A stretch of 64,000 nt of DNA from Tritrichomonas musculus (Eukaryota > Parabasalia > Tritrichomonadida > Tritrichomonadidae), in NCBI GenBank assembly GCA_039105265.1, contig JAPFFF010000001.1, positions 186,001 through 250,000 on the forward strand, given 5' to 3'. Below are positions 1 to 12,515 of the stretch, piece after piece (position 1 is the stretch's first letter; each line of letters opens with the position of its first letter). The notes under the pieces are model-generated. The model searched no databases. It was not told the origin of the DNA and saw only the letters and a list, made by a program, of their open reading frames with translations. Both the position numbers and the translations under genes were made by a program.

Positions 1-833
1 TTCTTTTATTTTTTTATTCAATATATTTTTTTATTTTTACATTTTTTTTCACATGATTTAATTGTTTTTGCTCAAAATTTTTTTCAAATTAATACAGGTT
101 AATACTTTAGACCAAAAACCGTTTTCGCAAAAATTTTTTTTTGTGAAAAATTGATCACAATTTCTGCGGTAAAATTTTATTTATGGAAAAATTAATTTTT
201 TTTTTTGGAAAAAATGCACACAATAATAATTTTTTTGATCGAAGCTAATTCGGAATAGATTTTTTTATCAAATGATTTGCTAATTATTTCGTGCTAGCCC
301 TATAATGTCAATTTCAGTTTTTTATTTAATAAACTCATCTGTTTCTTACCAAACGCATTTAATGATGCCATCAAAGTACATTTAATAATGATATAAAAGC
401 GATCTTTTTATTAATTAAGGTTTTTATGTGTTCATATATTTTATACCAATTTTTTTGGTTTATTTTTTACAGCAAAACAATTTTTATCTCAAAAATTGAA
501 GATCTTTTGAAAAAATAGTTCAGTTGCTTTTTTTTTTTAAATTTTTATTTTTCGAAAATTTTTATTATTTTTTCTCAAAACGACTGATTTGTGATGTATT
601 ATGCTTTTAACGCAATATTATAATAAAAATAAGCTTTTTTTTTTAAAAAAAAAAAAAAGTTATCCTAAGTTATCCTAAAAAGTGACAAAAAGTTCAAATT
701 CCGAGCTTAAATATGTTTTCATAATTAAGCTAATGATGTCAATAATATCCAATTCATAGATTTTGAATTTAATCGTTTGCTCGTTTATAATTATATGGAA
801 ACGATAAAAATATATTCAATTTTTATATATATA
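1..833. other. AT-rich non-coding DNA, no gene seen
   Basis: Long A and T runs, no credible coding frame and no RNA gene. A small duplication (gttatcctaa twice, near 660-675) is the only structure seen. Confidence 0.7.
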
Positions 834-2293
834 GTTGGTGGACATAATTCTGTTTTGGAGACATAATTATGTTTTCACATCATTTCTATATATTCAAATT
901 GGACTTTTAAAAAAACAATTGTAGAACAATTAATATCATATTGGATACATTCTATTCCCCGATTTTCATTCACTTTTATCAAACTAAATTTGATCATAAA
1001 TATGATATCGAATTTTTAATTTCTGAATATTTTTTTATTATTTGAAAAAAATTATAATTTACTTTTCATCTATAATTAAAATGTATCATTATTATTTATT
1101 GAAATAAAATAGATAATTAGAAAAAATGGTTTCATTTTCATTTCACTACTCAAAAAACTCATTTCATATCACATTTCATGCTTTTACCATAAAAAAAAGG
1201 TTGTTTTAATTTGCTCTAACATAGTTATTATTTTAAAATATAATGTATATATTATATTTTAGAAAAAAATTTATTGAAATAATAATTATATAAAAAGAAA
1301 AAGTGTTTTCAAAATATGACAAAAATCATTCATACAAAATTACTAATTTTGAAAAATGAGTTTATTTCATTTCAAATTAGATGCAGTATTAATCATCTAT
1401 ATGATGCATATAATATATTAAATATAATAATATGGTTGAAAAAGAATCAATCTTGGAAAAATTTCATTTTTCTTTTTTTCATTCAAAATCATTCATAAAT
1501 CACTCATGCATAATTGATATGATTTCAGAATTACATTATTTGATAATACATACAATGAAATATATTATTAATCTTCTAAAAATCATTGTTGCCCATCAAG
1601 ATTTCAGGTTTTTCTAAGAAATATACAAATTACACTTTTTTATTTTTTTCTATTATAATAGCATTAAAAATAGCAATTAATCAATAAATATTAGGTAAGT
1701 ATAGAAGAACTATTAAAATAATGAAAATAATTTCTCAATGTCTAAAATTGAAAGTCTTTTTCAGTTATTTCAGAAGTTACTCTTTTTCATTAAGGTAATA
1801 GATCTTGAGTAGAACCGCCAATTTTATTCTTTCAATATCATTATACTATATGCATTATATCAAATATTTAAATAAAAATTTAAAAGTTTTTATTTTTTAT
1901 TGGAAAAAAACAAAAAAGTGATATGATTTTTAACTTTATTTTGTGCATCAAAATTTTCTTATATGAAAGTTTTTAGATATCAATTATCTGACAAAATTAT
2001 ATCATTACTGATTATGAATTAATGATATTATTATTAAATCCCAAGTTTCAATTATTGAGAATAAAATAAGCATTTTAACTTTTTTTTTCATTAATGGCAA
2101 AATTTCATATAAATCACAAATATAATAGCTCATTTAATTAAATAATGATGTACATAAAATACATTAATAAAGTATATAATATTATCAAATTATCTTTAAA
2201 AAGTATTGAGAAAAATGTGTTTTATTTTTGTGTACCATTCAAAAAGTTGAGCAAACATGATTATGTCCCAAAAACATAATTATGTCCACCAAC
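834..2293. mobile_element. TA-flanked MITE-like element with long terminal inverted repeats
   Basis: The left end reads GTTGGTGGACATAATTCTG and continues to about 875; the right end (about 2255-2293) is its reverse complement with few mismatches. Each end is flanked by TA (832-833 and 2294-2295) inside a short TATA run. No transposase frame lies inside; the two roughly 60-codon frames near 1316-1617 are compositionally like the surrounding non-coding DNA. Long inverted ends, a TA target and lack of coding point to a non-autonomous Tc1/mariner-type element of about 1.46 kb. Confidence 0.7.
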
Positions 2294-3316
2294 TATATAT
2301 AATATATATATATATATATAAAGGAGAACGAAGACGGTTTTTTTTGTACGTTAAAAAATATATTAAAAAGATTTTATATAATTAATTAATAGTTATTTTT
2401 TCGATATTTGTCAATATTAATATTTTTTAATCATATTTAAATGAATTAGCATTATTAAAAATACATTTATTGTTTAAATAATGGAAATTATATGTTATCT
2501 GTATCTGATTTTCATAAATATGTATGTGAAATTAAGAAATTGTTTATATAAAAGATTAGTGATGGTATTATAACCCAATTGACCCTGCCAGAAAAGAAAT
2601 TCAGCGTATGCATTTTTATTTATTTCCTAAGAAAGAAAAAAAAATCATTAAATTTTTTTTGAAAGATTTTGAATAAATTATTTATTTCTATTCAATTACT
2701 CTCAATTAAAATATTTATTTGAGATAACGTGCCTTCAAAAAATCCTAAGCGCTTCAAATGATCCGAAGCGGTAGGTCAAAATGGATTTTAAGGCCAATTT
2801 AAAAAATGTAAATATCAATCGAAATATAAATTTTTACATTCATTTCTGGAAATAATTAAATATTATATAATATATTATTTCTCGAAATATCATTAATTTA
2901 AAAAATTATAACGATAAATAATTTTTCATCTAAAATTCACATCATTTTTTATATTTTTAGAATATTTTACAATATATTATTAAAAAAGATGAAGATTCAT
3001 ACAATTATCAAATTAAAAGTTTTTTTACGATCAACTTTTTTCAAAGGACGTTTGATGAAATTTCTGAACATTTTGAAAATAATTATTTTGAATATTACGA
3101 TCAACTTATTCAAAGGGTGTTGGAAAAAGCATTCAAATGAAAAGTTAAAAAAAAAAATGCTCAAATCATTATTTCTTCTGGTTCGCTAGAAGAAGAAGGA
3201 AGAAAATATTTGTTTAGAATCTAAACTTTAGATATATCTAAACTTTAGATATAGAAAAAAAAATATTATAAATAAATTTTATTCATTATTTCAAAAAAAA
3301 AATTGGAAATAATATT

Positions 3317-4885
3317 TCAAAAAAATACCGGAGTTGATGTTGGACATGCATAAAAATGAAATTTAGAAAATATGCTTAAATCTTTGAATTTGTAATCTCG
3401 TATTTGGAAACAAAATGGTATGTAATCAACAGGTCCAGTAACGCATAAATGTTTAAAAGCTTCTTTCTCGTGAATTGATTCATTTATTTCTCTTAAATTA
3501 TGATTATCTGTAACTAATTTACCATTAATGTTTAATCTGTTATTTTGCCTTTTTTTCTGTAATAATATCTTTTCGTCTTCTGTTAAATTATGAATAAACG
3601 GTTGTGATAGTATTTTTTCTAAGTTATGTGGATATGTTCCAGTAACATTGGATGCTGTCATGCAATTTTGATAATTGCATACAGCGCTCCAAGATTGAAT
3701 AACAGCCTGAATTGCGCATTCACGTATAATTGAAGCCATTGATCTTTCTTGTAAACATTTTTCTGTAAATAAAGTATTAAAAATCCGGCTAAATTGCTTT
3801 TTAAACGGTTTTGCCAGCACAACATCAAACATTTGAAGCAAATGTGTGGTGTGTGCTGGCAAAACCAATACGTCTATACTATTTATTTTTAAAATATATA
3901 AAGATATTGGATTTTCTCGAGATGTGTGACCATCAATAATGAGTAATGCTCTTTGATCGCGAATTGAAGTGTCTAATGTGAGTCGATAATTTGAAAGCCA
4001 ATTAATAAAATTGATTGTCCATATTAAAAATGAATCCCTATTTTCCCAACCGCTTTCAGTCGAAACGGCCCAAATTTGACCTAAATCTATAAAAGTTTGT
4101 ATTTCTTCAGGACATTTATCTAATAGTTGAGGAATTATAACAAATGGTGGAATTAACGTACCAATTACATTATGGCAAAACATTATAGTGAAATGTGGCA
4201 TTTGAATTGGTCCACTTTTTGCAATAAATTCATTAACGTATTCAGGAATTATATATTTTTTTTTGAGTGAAGGATCCAAACCTAATTCGTCTGCTCCAAA
4301 TATTAAAGCTGGACTTTTATCTTCTAAATGAGGACTGGATAATTCAAAAAAAGATTGAATAATTTCTGTTGTACAAGAAAAAAATCTATCATAATCTACA
4401 ATTCTTGCTTGCCTAATTTTTGAACATAATTCTAGTAAATTACTATTAATCCATGTTCTTGCAGGTGATTCTAAATCTTCTTCCATAAGTTCTTCAGCTA
4501 TAATTTTACAGTTTATCTCATTCAAAAATTGAATGGCGTTTAATTGTCTTCTTTTTCGAATACAAAGTGCTTCAGAAAGTACATCAACAGCGTCGGCAGG
4601 ATGATCATCCAAACATTTTTCTTCAATATATAGAGATAACATTTCAGTGTCGGGCTTTGAAAGGAACTTGTCTCTTCCATATTGCTTGCCTTTTTTCCAT
4701 GAAAGGGCTAACGACGACCGCCTAAAACAAGTTTTTAGGGCAGCTGGCGATAACTCATCCTTTTCTTCAATATGAGCTGCTGCCCAAACAGCCTGGATCT
4801 GGCGGTAAGACATTTTTTCTAGAATTCTTAAATCTAGAATCCATTTCTGATCTTCAGTAAAATGAGTTTGATCAAGCAATTCCAT
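3317..4885 (-). CDS. DDE-superfamily transposase, pogo/Tigger (DDE_1) type
   Basis: A 522-residue protein lying within the inverted repeats of the 2727-5091 element and so its likely transposase, which cuts and pastes the element by a two-metal RNase H-fold reaction. The N-terminal third looks helix-turn-helix-like (about 25-70, SYRQIQAVW onward) and should bind the ends. The catalytic core has an acidic residue in FGADELG (D199), a second in LLIIDGHTS (D318) and a third in LLQMFDVVLAKPFK (D354), the order and spacing (DD36D) known for DDE_1 proteins; LPAHTTHLLQ before the third Asp is also typical. The frame is open throughout, with all three acidic residues present, so the protein may be active or recently active. 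The ATG at 4885 follows an initiator-like TCACT. Domesticated jerky/CENP-B-like proteins are the alternative, but the surrounding ends favour a transposon gene. Confidence 0.85.
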   Translation of the reverse strand: MELLDQTHFTEDQKWILDLRILEKMSYRQIQAVWAAAHIEEKDELSPAALKTCFRRSSLALSWKKGKQYGRDKFLSKPDTEMLSLYIEEKCLDDHPADAVDVLSEALCIRKRRQLNAIQFLNEINCKIIAEELMEEDLESPARTWINSNLLELCSKIRQARIVDYDRFFSCTTEIIQSFFELSSPHLEDKSPALIFGADELGLDPSLKKKYIIPEYVNEFIAKSGPIQMPHFTIMFCHNVIGTLIPPFVIIPQLLDKCPEEIQTFIDLGQIWAVSTESGWENRDSFLIWTINFINWLSNYRLTLDTSIRDQRALLIIDGHTSRENPISLYILKINSIDVLVLPAHTTHLLQMFDVVLAKPFKKQFSRIFNTLFTEKCLQERSMASIIRECAIQAVIQSWSAVCNYQNCMTASNVTGTYPHNLEKILSQPFIHNLTEDEKILLQKKRQNNRLNINGKLVTDNHNLREINESIHEKEAFKHLCVTGPVDYIPFCFQIRDYKFKDLSIFSKFHFYACPTSTPVFF

Positions 4886-4887
4886 TT

Positions 4888-4925
4888 GAAAAGTGATATG
4901 ACTTTATATAATCACATCACTTTTC
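4888..4925 (-). promoter_or_regulatory. Hairpin and initiator-like motif before the transposase start
   Basis: Arms 4888-4901 and 4912-4925 pair at 13 of 14 positions around an AT-rich loop. Read on the minus strand, the sequence contains TTATATAAAG and then TCACT (4892-4896) about seven bases before the ATG at 4885. TCA(C/T)(A/T) just before the start codon is the known trichomonad initiator. The inverted repeat may also be an operator for self-regulation (inference). Confidence 0.5.
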
Positions 4926-5208
4926 ACCAAAAATCAATAAAAAAGTATTCAAATTTAAACTCATAGCAATATTGAAAAAAAAAAAAAACAATACATTTTA
5001 AGTAATATAGGTCAATTTAATATAATGGTCAATTTCATTTGACCTACCGCTACGGAATTATTGAAGCGCTACGGATCTATAGAAAGCACGTTAATTTCTT
5101 TTTTTTTAAGAATTTTATTTATTTTATTTATGGATAATTTATTCAATATAAACTTATTACAATGACATTTATATAAATATGATATTTATTTATGTTCATA
5201 TATAAAAT

Positions 5209-6406
5209 AGAGGTCGTTCAACTTATAAAAAGTAATTCAAAAACAGATTATTTTTTAGTATGTTATTATATGATATATAAATTTAAAGAGAGAATAATAT
5301 TTAAAAAAAATTTCCTACTGATTTTTAGATATTTTAATTTTTAATAATTCAATGAAAAGCAATAATAATCTTGACCATATTTTTGACCAAGAAGATAAAA
5401 TTTATTTTTATTACACTTTTTCTAATTTTTCATAATTCATTATTATATTTATTTAAGAATTTTTTTAAGAATTGCATACTTTTACTAGTTTATTTCATAA
5501 AAAAAAAATTTGAGAAGCATTTTTTTTCCTCTCAATTTCTAAATTCAAAAAAAATATTTTATTCTATAATAAAAGTGTAATAAAATTATATAATTTATTT
5601 ATATCTTTAATAAAACATAAATATTAGTTGATTAATTGAATAATTATATAGTATTAATATTGATTATTATAAATTACAATCATTTTAAGAGTATTATTGG
5701 AATTATATATATATATTTATAAGATTGAATAACTAATATAATTGTTATTCAATTTTTTCAATTAAATAAATAAAAATATTGAATAAATTATTTTAACAGA
5801 AAAATACTCTCAAATTAAAAAAATTAATCTATATCTATAAATATCTAAAATTTTGATAAATTAATTGAACAATCAAATTAATAATATATATATAAATATA
5901 TTAAAATATATAAAAATCTTTAATTTGGATATAATTGTATAGGAATTTAAAATGTAATTTTATAATGCAAAATTGACAGGAAGAAATTTCCTAAAAAGCT
6001 GAAGATAAAATCACATTACAATAACTAACCAAAAGAATAAATACCAAAAACCGGTGAATAATGTTTGATGTCAAAAAACTGAAATTATCTAATAATGCAA
6101 TTCAGAGACCAATAATCATTTAAATAGAATGATTCGAGATATGTATAACGAGTATATGAATAATAATATAATATATCTTATTAAATCTTAAAAATCTTAA
6201 AAATTCAAAGATAAAATTAGTAATGATTAATATTATTTCAAAAATTAAAAAAAAACATATTTGACTACAATTTTGCATTTAACAAAACAGAATAATCCTA
6301 TAAATTATGATTATATAATTTTTAGGAAATTTTGATAAATATTTTTTGGTAAAAAGTTGATTGAAAGTAAAAAGTTACGTTAAAATCACTTCACTGAACG
6401 ACCTCT
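5209..6406. mobile_element. Non-autonomous element with 8-bp target duplication (hAT-like)
   Basis: Ends are AGAGGTCGTTCA and its inverse TGAACGACCTCT. The direct repeat TATAAAAT lies at 5201-5208 and 6407-6414, exactly flanking it. Copy B of the host repeat has no such insertion at the matching place. The interior is AT-rich and non-coding; the 69-codon frame at 5371 is not convincing. An 8-bp duplication fits the hAT (or P) superfamily. Confidence 0.75.
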
Positions 6407-6543
6407 TATAAAATATTAAAAATATATATTTTACTTATATAAAGATAAAAATAGTTCAATTTTACATTCTCAATCATCAATAAGAAATTTTAAATTAAAT
6501 ATCATCGTCCAAGAGTCAATTTTTATAACAATTTCATATAAAA

Positions 6544-8097
6544 AAAGGAGAACGAAGACGGTTTTTCTTGTACGTTAAAAAATATATTAAAATGATTTTA
6601 TATAATTAATTAATAGTCATTTTTTCGATATTTGTTAATATTAATATTTTTTAATCATATTTAAATGAATTTGCATTATTATAAATACATTTAATGTTCA
6701 AATAATGGAAATTATATGTTATCAGTATCTGATTTTGATAAATAGGTATGTGAAATTAAGAAATCGTTTATATAAAAGATTAGTGATGGCATTATAACCC
6801 AATTGACCCTGCCAGAAAAGAAATTCAGCGTATGAATTTTTATTTATTTTATAAGAAAGAAAAAATAATCATTAAATGTTTTTTGAAAGATTTTGAATAA
6901 ATTATTTATTTCTATTCAATTACTCTCAATTAAAATATTTATTTGAGATAATTTCTTTTTTTTTTAAGAATTTTATTTATTTTATTTATGGATAATTTAT
7001 TCAATATAAACTTATTACAATGGCAATTATATTATTATTATATTTATATATGTTTATATATAAAATATAAAATATAAATATTTTATTTATATAATGATAA
7101 AAATAGTTCAATTTTACATTCTCAATCATCAATAAGAAATTTTAAATTAAATATCATCGTCCAAGAGTCAATTTTGAACACAATTTCATATAAAATAAAT
7201 CTTTCATATTCAATTATTAATTTTCATGAAATTCCATCAAACAATGTATTAAAGTAGGATTTTTCTTATAAAACATTTGTATTTCTTTATCATTAAATCT
7301 GTATTTATATTAATTTATCAAAATGAAGCCTATTAATAAATAATTTTATTATAATTTTAATATTTATTAAAATAAGCAAATTTTATTAATTATTACAACA
7401 GTAATAAGTAATATTTCACACCTTTACTTTGCTATTTTAGCCTTTTTCCTCAATCCAATATATCTTATATTTTGGCTTCAAATTTGAAATATATCATATA
7501 AAAATCCAATATTTAATCAATTTAACAGGCTGGGTAAGCTCTTTTAATTTTTTTTTAGATTTGAAAAAAATATTTATAAAAAATATACTAAATAATTAAG
7601 CATAACATTTTAGTATGTCATTATATAAAAATATAATAGTAAAAAAAGTGATTTATGTCATTTTTGTTAAGATAAAATAAAAATGAAAGAGATTATTTTA
7701 TATAGTTTTAATTCAATTTTTTAAAAAAAACAAAATGTTATTATCTTATTATATTTTTATAAACTCTATATAATATCACATGATATAGTTTGTATACAAT
7801 ATAAAATAAATTGATAAAATCATAAACTATGAAAAATAATTATACAGCTGGCACAGATTCTTTGTAACAATTTTGATATCTAAATGTTACAAGAAATTGA
7901 ATTAAAAATCTATCTTAACAATTCAATTTATTAACTTTTTCATAACTTTTATTGTTATTTTGTGAATATCTTTGTTTCCCTACGATATTTCTTTTTGGTT
8001 TCTTATTAAGAATTATTCAATATATAATATTATATTTATATTTATATAAAATAACTCGAAAAAAATCTTTGTCATAACCGTCTCTCCGTTCTCCTTT
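6544..8097. mobile_element. Younger copy (B) of the AAAGGAGAACG repeat, nested in copy A
   Basis: It begins AAAGGAGAACGAAGACGG and ends CCGTCTCTCCGTTCTCCTTT, imperfect inverted repeats. ATATAAA appears on both sides of the insertion, and removing the element plus one repeat rebuilds the target sequence seen inside the element itself near 7185-7200. The whole 1.55 kb is non-coding. Because it is uninterrupted, it serves as the reference for the insertions in copy A. Confidence 0.75.
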
Positions 8098-8689
8098 ATA
8101 TAAAATAAATCTTTCATATTCAATTATTAATTTTCATGAAATTCCATCATACAATGTATTAAAGTAGGATTTTTCTTATAAAACATTTGTATTTATTTAC
8201 CATTAAATCTGCATTTATATTAATTTATCAAAATGAAGCTTATTAATAAATAATTTTATTATAATTTTAATATTTATTAAAATATGCAAGTTTAATTAAT
8301 TATTACAACAGTAATAAATAATATTTCCCACCTTTACTTTACTATTTTAGCCTTTTTCCTCAATCTAATATATCTTATATTTTGGCTTCAAATTTGAAAT
8401 ATATTTATTATTGTAAAAATTTTTGAATTACTGCATTGCACTTATTTTTACAAATTAAAAATATGTTTTAATAAATATATATACGTCCAATATGAAATAT
8501 CAAAATTAAAAATAAGAAAAATATGAAATTAAAATGGAAATCTAAAAATATTTTTCTCATTACCTAACAGTTAATGCAATTTTATTATTATATTTTAATT
8601 TATAATAGTATCTTGATATATTAATAATATAAAATAATATGCTATCTAATAAAAATATAAAGTTATACTTTATAAAAGTTAAAATAGAG

Positions 8690-9150
8690 CTACGCCTGTC
8701 GAGTGATATTTTTTTATATTTTAATATGATATAATATATTTATATATATAAATATATAATAATAGTTATCCCCTTGAAATTCAATCTATCCCTCAAAATA
8801 AGCTCAAATAAAACAAATTTTTTATAAAATGCAAATATTATTATTTAAAAATGTTATTTTTCTTTATAACCAACATATATTATATATTATATTGAATAAA
8901 TCATATAAATATAAAAATAATATTAATAAGTATATCAGATATCGAGATAACACAACAAATTTCAGTTATTTTAAATGATCAGTATTTTGATGAATAATTA
9001 ATCTATTTCATTTTATACCAATAAATGGAATATTAAGAAGTTTATTAATATTAAAATGAAAATAATATTAAAGTATTCTTGATAAGATACAAAGATAATG
9101 AACATACTAAATTATACAAAAATACGTTATTTAAGTTCTAGCACTTCTAA
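8690..9150. repeat. Short dispersed repeat, copy 1 (ends CTACGCCTGTCGAG / GTTCTAGCACTTCT)
   Basis: Begins near GAGCTACGCCTGTCGAGTG and ends AATACGTTATTTAAGTTCTAG plus CACTTCT (about 9124-9150). The same two end motifs, at the same spacing and orientation, recur at about 16917-17372, with diverged interiors. Probably an old non-autonomous element; target duplication not recognised. Confidence 0.5.
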
Positions 9151-10061
9151 ATTTTTAAAAATTTTGAAAATTTTGAAATTGCTCTTTAATTTGCTTATTA
9201 CTGTAAAATAACGCAACAGTAATAATTCCGAGCTGTAAGTTTTATCTTAACGTGACAGCATCGTCTAGTTTTTTTTTAAATTAAAATCAATTCAATTTTT
9301 AACATATTAACGATGGGAGATAATATTGTGAAAAAGGCAAATTATCATTTAATATAGCTTGTATATTAATATTTGCGTGTTATTTTCGCGATAGCATTGA
9401 TACTTCAAATATTGATTGATTTTCTAAAAATAAAATAAAATTACTTATTTAAAATTATTTAACGTTAATTAACAAATCAGTCATCACCATTTTTAATTTA
9501 ATCATGTTTTTGATAAGATAATTCTATATTAAATGTGAGAAATTATTTTCTCAGAAAAAAAACAAAATAACTAAAATTGATAATAAAATATTGAATGGCA
9601 ATAGAAAAATTATTGAATTAATTATTATTATATTTCATATTTATTTATTTTAATATATTCATATGCTATAAGGATATATAAAATTTATTCTTCTTATATA
9701 ATATTATAAAACATATATTTAATGGTTATTATATATAATATAAATGTTATATTTCATAGAATTCATATTTTATATTTTGAAAATAAAGTATAATTTTGAA
9801 TAAAAATAATTATATATTGAATGAATTGAAATATTTATTCTAATAAACGGCTCTTTTATCTTTTATCGATTTATTTTACAATAGAAAAGATTTTTGATAT
9901 TAATAATATGATATAATTGTTTAGTATATTGTTTATTATTTTGGAGTTCCTGATATTTTCCTTTATGTGGTGAGAATTGAACAATTTGTTGAAAATATTA
10001 TAACTTCTCTTCATCCAGTTAAATAAACTAGCAATAAACGATATAAATTTATTTAATAGTA
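9151..10061. other. Non-coding AT-rich stretch
   Basis: No convincing gene. The 74-codon minus-strand frame at 9871-10095 crosses the boundary of the adjacent MITE and is unlikely to be real. Confidence 0.6.
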
Positions 10062-10626
10062 CGCCTTCATTTTTCGCCCAAAAAATTAAAAACAAGGGCG
10101 ATTTATTTTTATGAATTGAGTACGTTTATTTTTTTTTTTTTATTTTTTTTTAATATATATATATATTAAATTAGGTAATTGTAAAGCTATGTTATTAATA
10201 ATGCTTTTTTGGCAGATTTAATATTTTTTGTCACATTCAAAAATTGAGGAATTTTATATTGCCCGGAGAAAACCTTTCAATTCATTTTACATCGCCCGGC
10301 GGTTCCTTTCAAATGATCATATAAACCTTTGAATTTCCTATTTTGGTCACTTTTCCGCCCAAAATGCCACTTTTTTTCGCCCCAAGAATTTGAAAACTTT
10401 ACAACCAAATTTCATAAATTTTCAAATTCTATGAGTATGTTCAAATTTCATTATTCTATGAGTATTCTCAATTGCAATTTTTTTGAATAAATTCATTGAA
10501 TTAGTATTTTTTATTAAATGTTAAAAGCATTTATTTTTAAAAGTTTAAATATATTTTCATGATTAATTTTCTGAGAATAACCGCTGCCCATTGATATTTA
10601 ACAAGTAAAGGCGATTAATGAAGGCG
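10062..10626. mobile_element. TA-flanked MITE, GC-richer than its surroundings
   Basis: Left end CGCCTTCATTTTTCGCC (10062), right end GGCGATTAATGAAGGCG (ending 10626), inverted repeats. TA flanks both ends (10060-10061, 10627-10628). The interior holds repeated GCCCGG and CGCCC blocks (about 10260-10385), unlike the local AT-rich background. No coding frame. Confidence 0.7.
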
Positions 10627-11674
10627 TATTTAATAGTTATAATAGTTGTTCATTTTTATTCTTTCATTTACTTTCTGAAAATCTTATTAAGAAATTTAAT
10701 ATTTTTTTTTCTCTCCCCCCCCCGCTATTTCATTTAGTATATATTAGTATATAATAAATTGTAGTGTTATCTGATATTATGATAACACAAATCCTTTATT
10801 TATTTTATGCTTATTTCATGCAAATCATCATATTTTGATTTTTGAATATGCTCATTGAATTATTTCAATGGAAAAGATATAAAGAAATGATTTTTGAATT
10901 TTAACTAACAACAGATTTTTCGTTTTAAGTAATCAAAACATTACAATCACAGAGTTCTTTTACGTTATTATTCATTTAAATTTTCATTTTTAACTTCATT
11001 TTTTTAAATCAACTTAAATTTTTATTATTAAAATATGTGTATAACGTGAAGTGACCATCTATTCATATATTTGGTACTACTCTTTTTATAAAGAAAGAAC
11101 AACATATAGCTAGTGAATATGTGTTATTATATTTCTATATGAATAGTATTTCTTTTTTTTAATTATTATCTATCAAAATAATGAGTTTTTTTTCATCAAT
11201 ATTCAAACCAGATATTAAGATTTTTGGGTTGAAAAGAGACAAAACATTGATTATAATTTTATATATCATATTAAATATATATTTGTATAATAATATATAA
11301 TAAATAATAATAATTGATCAATATATTTACATATTAACCAAAATTTAAAATATTTTTTCTATCTCGAAATAAATCCATCATTTTAATCATATTTTTAATT
11401 TTATATTTAAATAAATATACTTATATTATAATTATTTATTTATAAAATGATTATTTCGGTCAATTTAATGAAAACTCTATTTTAATATTTTTCCCTTTAT
11501 TATTGTTTCTATATCTTTTTGATAAAAGCATTTTCTCTAAATTTTAATATGTAAAAACTTACATTTATATAATATACATATTTTTGCATTAACAGTATTT
11601 GTTGAATATATATAGATATTCAAAAATAATCAATTTCTTTTGACTTCATTTTTTTATACTTGGTGAGGTGATAA
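10627..11674. other. Non-coding AT-rich stretch
   Basis: A pyrimidine tract with a C run at about 10708-10725 is the only notable feature. No gene seen. Confidence 0.6.
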
Positions 11675-11815
11675 GAGGTCAATATTTCGCCTCAAGTATA
11701 AACACGTTATTTTATTATTAAACTCAAGGTCAATTTTTGGCCTCAAGTATAAACACGTTATTTTATTATTAAACTCAAGGTCAATTTTTGGCCTCAAGTA
11801 TAAACACGTTATAAA
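11675..11815. repeat. Tandem repeat, 51-bp unit, just under three copies
   Basis: Each unit runs AGGTCAATTTTTGGCCTCAA, then GTATAAACACGTTATTTTAT, then TATTAAACTCA. The first copy differs slightly (ATATTTCGCC) and the last is cut after CACGTTA. Copies two and three are essentially identical, suggesting a recent duplication. Confidence 0.85.
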
Positions 11816-12515
11816 AATATATTTTTATACTAAAATATCGCTAAATCAATCAGAAGTTGCATTATTTTTGGTCCTTTTTTCATCTAAACTAAAAAATCAA
11901 TTGTTTTCGCTTTCATTTGAGGTGAAAATCAATATTTTGCTTGTTATAGAAGTTAGATTAAATGTATATCAATAACCTTTTACAAAATGATCAAATATTT
12001 CAGACATTTAACTAATTAAATATTTCTTTGGATATTGCGTAATTAGATTAAGTAAATTATGAGGTTATTTAAGATTCAATTCCAATATATTATTTATTAT
12101 TCACTCACTAATTCAGTAATTTACATTAAAAAAGGAATGATACTTGAAGATATATTGAAGATATGCGATATATCAGTGAAATTTCCAACCTTAGAACTGA
12201 AAATGGGAGAGATATCTTGATAATAGTTCTCATATAGTAAAAAATGAATCAAGTAAAATAGCATAATAAAAATAATTAAGATTATAATAAAATAATAATT
12301 TTTACTTTTATTTTTTAATTATTTAATTTAAAAATAAGATATTGATATTTTTAAAATATTCATTTACGGACGATTGTTTTGAATTCAAAAAAATAGAAAT
12401 ATATTCTATATTTATCTTTTTTTTTACCGAAAAAAATAATATAAATGTCTTAGTAAACATTATTTTATTTCTCATTTAAAATATAATATATTCACAACAA
12501 AATCATTCATAGGCC
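11816..12515. other. Non-coding AT-rich stretch
   Basis: No coding frame or RNA gene recognised. It ends with the first copy of the CATAGGCC duplication flanking the next element. Confidence 0.6.

Larger units (their letters stand above)
2727..5091 (-). mobile_element. pogo-like DNA transposon, apparently complete, with TA duplication
   Basis: The ends are inverted repeats of about 57 bp, ACGTGCCTTC inward on the left (2727 on) and ACGTGCTTTC inward on the right (5091 back), sharing AGCGCTTCAA and the motif AGCGGTAGGTCAAA. TA flanks each end (2725-2726, 5092-5093). The empty site is preserved in copy B of the host repeat near 6945-6955, where the same flanking sequence is continuous with a single TA. 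One transposase frame (3317-4885, minus strand) fills most of the element. TA target plus DDE_1-type transposase fits the pogo/Tigger branch of Tc1/mariner. Confidence 0.88.
2321..8400. repeat. Older copy (A) of a repeat family, split by three later insertions
   Basis: Copy A begins AAGGAGAACGAAGACGG at 2321 and can be followed by comparison with copy B (6544-8097). Its own segments are about 2321-2726, 5092-5208, 6407-6543 and 8098-8400; between them sit a pogo-like element (2727-5091), an 8-bp-duplication element (5209-6406) and copy B itself. After about 8400 the match to copy B stops, so the right terminus of copy A is not seen. The first 100 bases of the two copies differ at only about four places, so both are fairly young. 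No coding frame belongs to this family here; it is probably non-autonomous. Confidence 0.75.

Noticed and set aside
1316-1617. Two overlapping frames of about 60 codons
   Set aside because: Composition is that of the AT-rich interior of a MITE; overlapping, no motif, no promoter signal.
2989-3189. 66-codon plus-strand frame inside the pogo-like element
   Set aside because: Runs over a local direct repeat (ACGATCAACTT twice) and is opposite the transposase; lysine-rich by AT bias.
5371-5580. 69-codon hydrophobic frame
   Set aside because: Phe/Leu/Lys-only composition as expected from T and A runs; lies in a non-autonomous element.
9871-10095. 74-codon minus-strand frame
   Set aside because: Crosses the boundary of the 10062-10626 MITE, so cannot be an old gene; low-complexity.
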